Made by a program: the position numbers and the translations under genes. From the NCBI GenBank assembly GCA_934219025.1, contig CAKQDG010000044.1, positions 1-16,456 on the forward strand: a stretch of DNA of 16,456 bases. Reading direction: 5' to 3'. The notes under the pieces were generated by a model. It had not been told where the DNA came from, did no database searches, and saw only the letters and a list, made by a program, of their open reading frames with translations. Each line of letters begins with the position of its first letter. Positions within the stretch are counted from its first letter, which is position 1. This DNA comes from an uncultured Prevotella sp. Lineage in GTDB: Bacteria > Bacteroidota > Bacteroidia > Bacteroidales > Bacteroidaceae. Shown piece by piece: positions 1 to 7,000 of this stretch.

Positions 1-2
1 AT

Positions 3-542
3 GTGGTAACGTCGATAATCATTCCGCTCTTCTTCCCGATGGTGGAGAAGGGGAGCGACATAACATTCCTCTATGCCTTCATGATGATTCTCCGAAGGGT
101 AGTCACGGTGTTGCTTGTACCGCTGTGTCTCGCTTTGCTCACAAGGAGATACCTGCCGAAGTTTGCCGACAGGATAAAGAGCCACAAGAATCTCGGCTTT
201 TATCTCTGGGCGTTTAACCTCTCGATTGTAACGGGAATGACGGTGCATAATATCCTCGCAGCCCAGGTGGGAGGATTCACGCTGTTGCTGCTGCTCGTAT
301 TGCCGCTGTTTATTACGCTCATACAGTTTTCCATCGGCAAATGGGTGGGCGGATTCTATGGCGACCGCGTGAGTGCCGGCCAGGCCCTCGGACAGAAGAA
401 TACCATCGTGGGCATCTGGCTCACCGTTACCTTCCTCAATCCTGTTGCCGCCGTTGCTCCGGGGGCTTACGTGTTGTGGCAGAATATCGTGAATTCCTGG
501 CAGCTGTGGTGTAAGGAGAAATACGGGTATCTCAAGTGGTGA
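3..542 (+). CDS. Bile acid:sodium symporter family (BASS) transporter, C-terminal part
   Basis: This is the 3' part of an inner-membrane transporter. The frame is open at the left edge and its first visible codon is GTG, so the true start lies outside the window. About 179 residues remain, roughly the second half of a BASS-family protein (about 300-330 residues). Hydrophobic membrane segments alternate with short basic loops such as LTRRYLPKFADRIKSHKN. The C-terminal part has the pattern GQALGQKNTIVGIWLTVTFL followed by NPVAAVAPGAYVLWQNIVNS, which I recognise from Bacteroidota BASS-like transporters. Known members of the family move organic anions such as bile acids, pantoate or keto acids with sodium; the substrate here cannot be told. 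It is the only plus-strand gene and converges on ispH. The family call is fairly sure, the function is not. Confidence 0.8.
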   Translation: MVTSIIIPLFFPMVEKGSDITFLYAFMMILRRVVTVLLVPLCLALLTRRYLPKFADRIKSHKNLGFYLWAFNLSIVTGMTVHNILAAQVGGFTLLLLLVLPLFITLIQFSIGKWVGGFYGDRVSAGQALGQKNTIVGIWLTVTFLNPVAAVAPGAYVLWQNIVNSWQLWCKEKYGYLKW

Positions 543-553
543 TATCTTATGTG

Positions 554-574
554 CTCTGCTTTTTTTCGGCAGAG
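554..574 (+). terminator. Weak hairpin after the BASS transporter gene
   Basis: A 6-bp perfect inverted repeat, CTCTGC at 554-559 and GCAGAG at 569-574, encloses a T-rich loop 12 bases after the transporter stop codon. The sequence that follows is T-rich but has no uninterrupted T run. It could be a weak terminator for the plus-strand transcript; the stem is short, so the call is tentative. Confidence 0.3.
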
Positions 575-649
575 TTGCGTTTTGCTTTCGTATGGCGGCC
601 TTTAGCTTTCGCAAAGCGTTGCTTAATATTGGGGGGGCTTCTCATATTA

Positions 650-679
650 CCCCTCACACCCCTCACACTACCCCTCACA
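650..679. repeat. 9-bp tandem repeat CCCCTCACA, three copies
   Basis: Copies of CCCCTCACA lie at 650-658, 659-667 and 671-679; the second and third are separated by CTA. Related inverse-orientation copies follow at 719-733 (GTGAGGG then TGTGAGGG). The 9-bp period matches the three arrays upstream of ispH, the DUF1573 gene and cmk, though the unit sequence differs. It lies in the gap between the convergent transporter and ispH genes. Confidence 0.75.
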
Positions 680-733
680 CCCTGAACTGCCGATAAACAG
701 GGAGTTTTGGGGGAATTGGTGAGGGTGTGAGGG
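672..733 (-). terminator. Inverted repeat downstream of ispH, possible bidirectional terminator
   Basis: A perfect 12-bp inverted repeat pairs 672-683 (ending CCTCACACCCT) with 722-733 (starting AGGGTGTGAGG), with a 38-base spacer. It lies 24 bases past the ispH stop codon, between two convergent genes, where a shared terminator would be expected. On the minus strand the T-rich tract (734-757) comes before the hairpin rather than after it, and the loop is long, so this is not a textbook intrinsic terminator. The rest of the 543-757 gap holds no gene. Confidence 0.4.
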
Positions 734-757
734 TAAAAAACAAAAAAATATTTTTTT

Positions 758-1618
758 TTATTTGTAGCTTTCTATCCTGTCGCGACATTGCTCCATGAGC
801 CACTTGGGAGTGCTTGTTGCTCCGCAGATGCCTATGGTGTGGATGCCCGTAAGCCATTCGCGTTTTATCTCGTCGGGCGATTCAATCTGCTTGCTGTTGG
901 GATTTATGCGCCGGCACTCGTCAAAGAGCACCTGGCCGTTGCTGCTTTTTCTTCCGCACACAAAAAGCACAAGATCGTGGCGCGAGGCAAAGCTGCTGAT
1001 GTTAGGCATGCGGTTGGCAACGTTGCGGCATATAGTGTCGAAGCTCTTGAATGTACACTCCGTCGAGATGTGTTGCTGGATGTATTCAATGATACGGTGG
1101 AACTCATCGAGCGATTTTGTTGTCTGCGAGTATAGATAAGTGTCGCGGTTCATGTCGAGCAACTTCACGTCGTCAAAATGTGCAATGACCTTTGCTTGGC
1201 TGTTTGTCTGTCCAACAAGTCCAAGTACTTCTGCATGTCCAGGTTTGCCGAAGATTACAATCTGTGCGTCGGGATTCTCGTCATACTGTCGCTTTATCCT
1301 GCGCTGCAGTTGCAACACCACGGGGCAGGTGGCATCTATAATCTCGATATTGTTCTTTCGGGCGAGGGCGTAAGTTTCGGGCGGTTCGCCGTGTGCGCGC
1401 AGCAGCACCTTCACGTTGTGCAGAGTCTTCATCTCGTCGTGGTTGATGGTGATGAGGCCCATGCGTTTCAGCCGTTCACATTCCATTCCGTTGTGCACGA
1501 TGTCGCCGAGACAATACAGCGTGTTCCCGCCGGCGAGTTCTGTTTCCGCCTTGCTGATTGCCGTTGTAACGCCGAAGCAGAAACCGCTGCCGCTGTCTAT
1601 TTCTATTTTTTGTTGCAT
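758..1618 (-). CDS. ispH: 4-hydroxy-3-methylbut-2-enyl diphosphate reductase IspH (LytB)
   Basis: IspH is the last enzyme of the MEP isoprenoid pathway. It reductively dehydrates HMBPP to IPP and DMAPP with a cytosolic iron-sulfur cluster. The protein has 286 residues, near the short end of the family. The three cluster cysteines are visible: C14 in GSGFCFGV, C98 in IDATCPVV and C197 in FDTICRNV. Substrate-site residues are also present: H42 (VHNG), H76 (RAHGEPP), H128 and E130 (GKPGHAEV), T166-T167 (SQTTKS), and S225-N227 with S269 (KSSNGQ and CGATSTP). The start ATG follows an A-rich stretch, as is common in Bacteroidota. Immediately upstream is a 9-bp repeat array separating it from meaB. 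It appears to be the last gene of the minus-strand unit. No defect is seen. Confidence 0.96.
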   Translation of the reverse strand: MQQKIEIDSGSGFCFGVTTAISKAETELAGGNTLYCLGDIVHNGMECERLKRMGLITINHDEMKTLHNVKVLLRAHGEPPETYALARKNNIEIIDATCPVVLQLQRRIKRQYDENPDAQIVIFGKPGHAEVLGLVGQTNSQAKVIAHFDDVKLLDMNRDTYLYSQTTKSLDEFHRIIEYIQQHISTECTFKSFDTICRNVANRMPNISSFASRHDLVLFVCGRKSSNGQVLFDECRRINPNSKQIESPDEIKREWLTGIHTIGICGATSTPKWLMEQCRDRIESYK

Positions 1619-1635
1619 TGTTTTTTTTATAAAAT

Positions 1636-1694
1636 GGGAGTTCTGGGAGTTCTGGGAGGACTGAGAGTTCTGGGAGGACAGGGATTTTTGGGAG
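1636..1694 (-). repeat. 9-bp tandem repeat array in the ispH leader, seven units
   Basis: Seven units start at 1636, 1645, 1654, 1663, 1672, 1681 and 1690, exactly 9 bases apart. The plus-strand unit is GGGAGTTCT with variants such as GGGAGGACT, GAGAGTTCT and a diverged GGGATTTTT. It fills most of the 94-base meaB-ispH gap. On the coding strand the array ends in CTCCCATTTTA, then an A run and the ispH ATG, 17 bases away. The same CCCATTTTA join is seen after the cmk array. Confidence 0.85.
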
Positions 1695-1712
1695 GATAAT
1701 GGAACGTCAGAA

Positions 1713-2807
1713 CTATCTCTCGTTGTAGTATTTTGTCAGCAGCTCGTGTGCGGCGGCAAAGCTTGTTTTCTCGCCGCGCAATATTCGTTGCTCATAGTCT
1801 TTCAGTTCTTTCTGCACAATCAGATTGTTGTAGAAATTGTTTCGCAGACTCTCGTTTATCGTTTCATACATCCAGTATTTGTTCTGCTCGTTGCGACGAT
1901 AGTCAAAGTAGCCGTTGTTTTTCACAAAGTCGATATACTCATACACCATGTCCCACACTTCCTTTATCCCCGTGCCATAGAAACCGCTGTAGCACAACAC
2001 CTTTGGCAACCATCCGCTTTCTGGGGCAGGGAAGAAATGCAGGGCATTGCGGAAGTTTGTGGCAGCCATATGGCATTTGTCCACGTTGTTGCCGTCGCAT
2101 TTGTTTATCACTATACCGTCGGCAATCTCCATTATGCCTCGCTTTATTCCTTGCAGTTCGTCGCCTGTGCCGGCAAGCTGTATCAGCAAGAAGAAGTCTA
2201 CCATGGAGTGGCAAGCCGTTTCGCTCTGTCCCACGCCCACGGTTTCCACGAAAATCTTGTCGTAGCCGGCTGCTTCGCACAGTATTATTGTTTCGCGTGT
2301 CTTGCGTGCCACACCGCCCAGTGAGCCTGCCGATGGACTGGGGCGGATGAACGATTCTTTTCTTACCGCCAGTTTCTCCATTCTTGTCTTGTCGCCCAGG
2401 ATGCTGCCTTTGGAGCGTTCTGAGCTGGGGTCAATGGCGAGCACGGCGAGTTTGCCGCCGAAGCGGTCGAGCACGTGGATTCCGAATTCGTCTATCGAGG
2501 TGCTCTTGCCGGCGCCCGGCACTCCGCTGATGCCTATGCGCACGGAGTTGCCGCTGTGTGGCAAGCACTTCTCTATCACCTCCTGTGCCTTTGCCTGGTG
2601 GTCGGGGTTCACGCTTTCCACGAGTGTTACGGCCTGGCTCAGTATGGTTACGTCTCCCTTAACGATACCCTCCACCATATCGCCAACAGATAGTTCGCGA
2701 CGGCGAAAGCGTCCGCGTTTCAGATATGGGTTTATGTTTGAAGGCTGCTCCACACCTTGGTTTACTTGCAGTCCTGCATATTCTTTGCTGTTTTCTGGAT
2801 GCTCCAT
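1713..2807 (-). CDS. meaB: MeaB/ArgK-family P-loop GTPase, methylmalonyl-CoA mutase-associated
   Basis: MeaB is a cytosolic SIMIBI-class GTPase that protects and reloads adenosylcobalamin-dependent methylmalonyl-CoA mutase, used in Bacteroidota for succinate-propionate metabolism. The 364-residue protein has a Walker A motif at 92-103 (GISGVPGAGKST), the metal-binding AIDPSS segment at 124-129, the family signature GSILGDKTRM at 135-143, RPSPSAGSLGG at 155-165, the switch-like ETVGVGQSE at 188-196 and the guanine-specificity motif NKCD at 235-238. The N-terminal 30 residues are low in conservation-like features and may be a variable extension. The mutase genes are not in the window, which is somewhat unusual, since meaB often sits beside mutA/mutB. 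It lies between the DUF1573 gene (68 bases upstream, with a 14-bp repeat) and ispH. Confidence 0.93.
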   Translation of the reverse strand: MEHPENSKEYAGLQVNQGVEQPSNINPYLKRGRFRRRELSVGDMVEGIVKGDVTILSQAVTLVESVNPDHQAKAQEVIEKCLPHSGNSVRIGISGVPGAGKSTSIDEFGIHVLDRFGGKLAVLAIDPSSERSKGSILGDKTRMEKLAVRKESFIRPSPSAGSLGGVARKTRETIILCEAAGYDKIFVETVGVGQSETACHSMVDFFLLIQLAGTGDELQGIKRGIMEIADGIVINKCDGNNVDKCHMAATNFRNALHFFPAPESGWLPKVLCYSGFYGTGIKEVWDMVYEYIDFVKNNGYFDYRRNEQNKYWMYETINESLRNNFYNNLIVQKELKDYEQRILRGEKTSFAAAHELLTKYYNER

Positions 2808-2812
2808 AATTT

Positions 2813-2845
2813 GAGTTTAGAATTTAGAGTTTAGAATTTAGATTT
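2813..2845 (-). repeat. 14-bp tandem repeat in the meaB leader
   Basis: GAGTTTAGAATTTA occurs at 2813-2826 and again, exactly, at 2827-2840, with a partial third copy (GATTT) at 2841-2845. The array starts 6 bases upstream of the meaB start codon and fills half of the 68-base gap to the DUF1573 gene. On the coding strand it reads as an A-rich, G-free leader, which could also act as the translation initiation region. Confidence 0.8.
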
Positions 2846-2875
2846 GGAAGTTGAGAATTGCGGAATTATTGATTC

Positions 2876-3937
2876 TCATTTCGCCTTCACTTTTATCACC
2901 ACCTTTGGCTGTTTGGGGTCGTTTGTGATGATGAGCACGCGCGGCATGCTTCGGGCTGAGCGCAACTGCTTCTTGTTTACCGTGATTTTCAGCTTTGCTT
3001 GTTCGCCTGGTTTCAGCTTGGATTTGTTCAGCTTAACGCTCATGCCGTTTGTAAACATCTGCATGGACCGTATGTCGAGGGTGGACTTGCCCAGGTTCTC
3101 TATTGTTATTGTACCGTTTTTGCTCTGTTTGTCGCCAAACGAACCAAGATCGAGTGTCGTTGCCGACAGGTTTATTTGCGGTGCGTTGGCAAGTTGAGTT
3201 TCCGACATGTTGTCGAAATCTGGCAGCAATACGGCGGAAATCGTTATCTCCTTGTCCATACTAACTTTTTCGCCGGGGTTTTTGCCGAGGAATACCGAAG
3301 TTTGTGTCAGTCCGTAGTCGTGTAGCTTTCTTGAGTTGAGCTTCAGGGAAGCCACTCCAATTTTACCCGGTGCGATATGTGTGGGCGATACGGCAGCCGT
3401 GAGGTAGGATGGCAGGTGCATGATTACCGGACTTATCGTCTCTGCCGTGTTGTTCTTTATGTGTATAAGCTGAACGGGATAGTCGCCACGATTCACGTCG
3501 TCGAATTCAACATCGTTTTTGTCTACCAGCAGTCCGCCGACTTTATGTGAGAAGTTGCCGTTGAAGTCAGAACTTTCGCTTACAACAACTCCACGCATCT
3601 TCAGATAAAAGGGCTTTGTGGAGGAGTTGCAGAAGAGAGCCACTTCTTTTTCGAAGTGTCCCAGCTGTCGGGCGTCATAGGTTGCACTGACGGTAAATTT
3701 GTCTCCGCGGTTTATCGTGTTGTGTGGATAGTCCACGGTGGTGCATCCGCAGCTCACTCTCACTTGGTCGATGTTCAGTTCGTTGCCCTTGTTCGTCAGT
3801 TCAAACTTGACTGTAACAGGGTTCTCGTACAACACGTTACCACAATCGATAATTTCGTTTTTTGCCGATATTCGTTGTGCCATGGCATTCAATGATGCCA
3901 TGGCAAGGAAGGATAATATTATTGCTTTGTTGTTCAT
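2876..3937 (-). CDS. DUF1573 protein with ASH/Ig-like domains, secreted
   Basis: This is an exported protein of unknown function. I place the start at 3937 (MNNKAIILSFLAMASLNAMA), not at the upstream ATG at 3973. The intervening codons come from the A-rich spacer and the edge of the tandem repeat array, while the 3937 start gives a normal signal peptide with cleavage after A20. The mature part has three Ig-like repeats. The first, about 25-118, is a clear DUF1573 domain (IDCGNVLYENPVTVKFELTN, then VSCGCTT at 62-68). The second, about 127-215, and the third, about 255-353, follow the same beta-sandwich pattern (for example LDLGSFGDKQSKNGTITIEN). It is related to the ASPM/SPD-2/hydin family. 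It lies directly downstream of the alpha-2-macroglobulin-like gene and is probably cotranscribed. A role in envelope protein interaction is only a guess. Confidence 0.85.
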   Translation of the reverse strand: MNNKAIILSFLAMASLNAMAQRISAKNEIIDCGNVLYENPVTVKFELTNKGNELNIDQVRVSCGCTTVDYPHNTINRGDKFTVSATYDARQLGHFEKEVALFCNSSTKPFYLKMRGVVVSESSDFNGNFSHKVGGLLVDKNDVEFDDVNRGDYPVQLIHIKNNTAETISPVIMHLPSYLTAAVSPTHIAPGKIGVASLKLNSRKLHDYGLTQTSVFLGKNPGEKVSMDKEITISAVLLPDFDNMSETQLANAPQINLSATTLDLGSFGDKQSKNGTITIENLGKSTLDIRSMQMFTNGMSVKLNKSKLKPGEQAKLKITVNKKQLRSARSMPRVLIITNDPKQPKVVIKVKAK

Positions 3938-3958
3938 ATTCTTTTTTGTTTTTTGGGG

Positions 3959-4036
3959 GGACGGCTCGGACAATCTCGGACTACTCGGACTGCTCGGACA
4001 ATCTCGGACGGCTCGGACTGCTCGGACAATCTCGGA
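3959..4036 (-). repeat. CTCGGA tandem repeat array in the DUF1573 gene leader, eight units
   Basis: CTCGGA occurs at 3965, 3975, 3984, 3993, 4003, 4012, 4021 and 4031. The spacings are 10, 9, 9, 10, 9, 9, 10, giving a higher-order 28-bp unit (10+9+9) at 3965-3992 and 3993-4020 and the start of a third. A partial unit, GGACGG, precedes it. The array fills most of the gap between the alpha-2-macroglobulin-like gene and the DUF1573 gene and ends about 22 bases from the latter's start, across a C-run and an A-rich tract. The same CTCGGA core occurs eight times upstream of cmk. Confidence 0.9.
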
Positions 4037-4059
4037 TTACACTGTACGAGCTGTTCCCT

Positions 4060-7000
4060 CTATTCTGTTATTCTGAAAGACACTGCACCAGTTCTTCCGC
4101 AGAACTCCGGCGCATAGGCACATTGGATGGTGCAGCTGCCGGTGGTATAGTTGCCCGGGCGGTCGATATAGTATTCAGTTTCAACCACGTGGGTGCCTTT
4201 TGATAGTCTGTCGAAGAAATAATTGGTTACGTTGTCCTTTGGCGAGCAATAGTAGCCCCATCCATATCCGCTGATTTGTTTTACCGGTTCCATGCATGCT
4301 GCGCGTTTGTCTGTGAGTTGCACAAAGTCGTAGTCGCGGTCGGCTGTGATTGTGATACGCACTTTTATGCGGTCGCCAACAGAGAATTTCTTTGCGTTAC
4401 CGTTGAGAGCAACGATTTCGCGCTTCACTCCTATACCGGATGTATTGTCGGTAACATCTGCCACATTCTGCATAAACTGTGCGTAGGCAGCACCCCATGA
4501 TGTGCCGTTGGTGGATTTTGTTATGGTGAGAGTCTTTTGGCTGTCTATGTCGAAACTGGTTTTCATGTATCCCAGTCCGGCAGAAACTGTAGGCAACTGT
4601 TTGTTGCTTCCGTCCACAGCTATGCTCATGCCTTCGGCATTTGCAGTGGTCAGTTCGTTACAGTTGCCGTCGAGGAAGGCGTAAACGGCATTCACGCTGT
4701 TTATAGGAGTATCCCAAAGTTGTGTGCGCTTACTCTGCATTAGCCACAGCCGCATCTCGTCTATAGAGGTTTTGTCTTCAGGCTCCACAGCCTTTATTGC
4801 CTCAATTGCAGCAGTCTGTGTAGGTATGCGGTAGTCAAACCATGAGTATTCAGCACGTGGCGTGTCGAAATATCTTCCCATCTCAGGTTTTGCCACTGTA
4901 TATTGTTTGATACTCTCCACGTATTCCTTGGCTTCGCCGGCATTGCCGTTATTGTTCAGGATAATAGCCATGCGTGCCTTGGCAAAGATGTTGCGCTGGC
5001 GGTCTTTGCGAAGTTTGTCAAGCAGGTAATCTTTCACGGTGTTTTCCTTTGCCGACAATTTTCTGTTGAGCAGAGAATTGACATAAAGATACTGGATGGC
5101 ATAACCATTGTCTATGCAGACGGGCTTTCCTGCCTTCTCTTTTTTCTTTATTTCATCATATTCTTTTATTGCTATGGTGGCAAGGTAATTCAATCCCTTG
5201 TTCATTATCTGCACAGCCTTTATATCGTTTGTCATTGTCTTTATGCGGGCAAGCATTTCAACGACTTGTGCCGTCATGTTTTTCGAACCGTCCATACCCT
5301 TGAACCAGCTCCAGGAGCCGTTCTCGTTTTGCAGGTCTTTCAGCATATTGAATTGCGACTCTATGCGGTAGTCAATCATTGACTCGTCGAAGAATGAAGA
5401 GAGCATCTTTTTTTGTTCTGTTTCCTTGTCCGCTTCAATCACCCAAGGTGTTTCTTCAAGAATAAGCGATTTTAGTTCCTGATTCTTCTCCAGAGCGCTC
5501 ATCAGCGAGCCGTTGTCGTCTTTTCCCTCTTTCTTCCATAGGGCAACCACTTTTTTTATTATCGGGTTTTTGTTCATAATGTATTTGCCGACAACATTGG
5601 CATAATATGCAGATGAAACGGAGATGGCATTCTTGTGGGTTATTTCAGCCATGTAGGGCAGAGCCTGGATCATCAGCCATGAAGGATTGGCGGTGTATTC
5701 CACTGTGAGTTTCTTGTCTTTTGTTCCATTAGGGAATATACTGTCAAGTGCCACTTCTTTCTTGCCGCTCTTCAAGAATGTGAACGGCACGGTGTTTATC
5801 ACTCTTTCAGCGTTTGGCAGAACAGGCAGATAATGCTGCTCGCCGTCGCTAAAGTTCTTGCCTTCGGCAGATATGCGGCAAATAAGCAGAGGGGTGTTTC
5901 CGTCGGCAGCAAAGCTGAACGAAACGTTTTCAGTGGAGTTTGCTGCAATCTTCACTTTCTTGTTCTTTGAGAATATCACCTTCTCTGTTTCCGGTTCGAT
6001 AATCTGCATTGTTACGGTAGACAGTATCTCCTTGCCGGTGGTGTTGGCAACGCGGGTCGTTATTGTGGCGTTGTCGCCAGTGCGCACAAAGCGCGGCACG
6101 TTTGGCATTACCATAACCTGCTTGCTTGCCACGGCATCAGCGCTGATAGTGCCATAGTTCATGTTGCGGTCGTGGGCAAAGCCTCGGAAGTTCCAAGTAG
6201 TAACGCTTTCCGGCAAGGTGAACGATATATTCACGTTTCCTTTTTTGTCGGCAAACAGGGCAGGGTAGAAGAATGCCGTTTCGTTCAGATTCTCTCTGAA
6301 CTGCAAGCCGCTCTGCATGCCGTTGTCTTTGTCATCGGTATTGTCGTCTTGTTCATTGCCGTCATTGCTTTCGCTTGTAACCATTGAGTCTTTTTTCATC
6401 AGCACCTGTCCGTCAAGTCTGTCGGATGTGGCGACAGATTCTGTTATCGAAGCCTCTTCCGTTGCCATTGTGGAGTTGCCTCTTAAGTATAGCGGACGAC
6501 TTGCCACGGGGTATGCTCCGATAGCATATCTCAGTTTGCTGTTTCTCAAATCGTCGAAGTCGTAGTCGAGCCAGTTATAGCTCAGTGGCTTTGTGGTGAA
6601 CCAGTTGATGTCGGCTTCGGAGCTGAACAGTATTGCGATGTTCTGCATTGTGTTCCATCGCGAAGACGGCAGGTTCTGCCATAGAGCCAAATTGAAGCCA
6701 AAATCATATTTAGCTATTTGGTCGAGAGATTTGTCGTACATCAGGGCGAGCAGTTGGCTTCCCTCAGTTTCCTCGTCGTAGAATTTCTTGTTTATGATAT
6801 CTTTTGTATCAGGGCGCGAAATGTTGAGCGTCCATGTTTCCTTTTGTCCCGGTGTCAGTTTGTCGCGGAAGGTTACCCATTTCATGTTCAGACTTTTGTC
6901 TTGCATCGGACGGGCGATATTGAACTTGTGAGGATAGGCCACGCCATCCTTTACCCACACAAAGTTTAGCAGCAGTCCCTCGCCGTATTCCTCTTTGTAG

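Noticed and set aside
543..757. tRNA or small RNA gene in the convergent gap
   Set aside because: No cloverleaf or known RNA motif was seen; the structure is explained by short repeats.
1178..1699. 173-codon plus-strand ORF over the ispH start and repeat
   Set aside because: It is opposite ispH and ends in translated 9-bp repeats (GVLGVLGG-like).
2302..2814. 170-codon plus-strand ORF opposite meaB
   Set aside because: It is the complementary frame of a well supported gene and resembles no known protein.
3938..3973. Twelve-residue N-terminal extension of the DUF1573 protein
   Set aside because: The extra codons come from the A-rich spacer and repeat edge, and starting at 3937 gives a proper signal peptide.
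3959..4036. CRISPR array
   Set aside because: Units are 9-10 bases with no unique spacers and no cas genes are nearby.
5620..5680. Thioester motif in the alpha-2-macroglobulin-like protein
   Set aside because: The expected region was read and has no CxEQ sequence.
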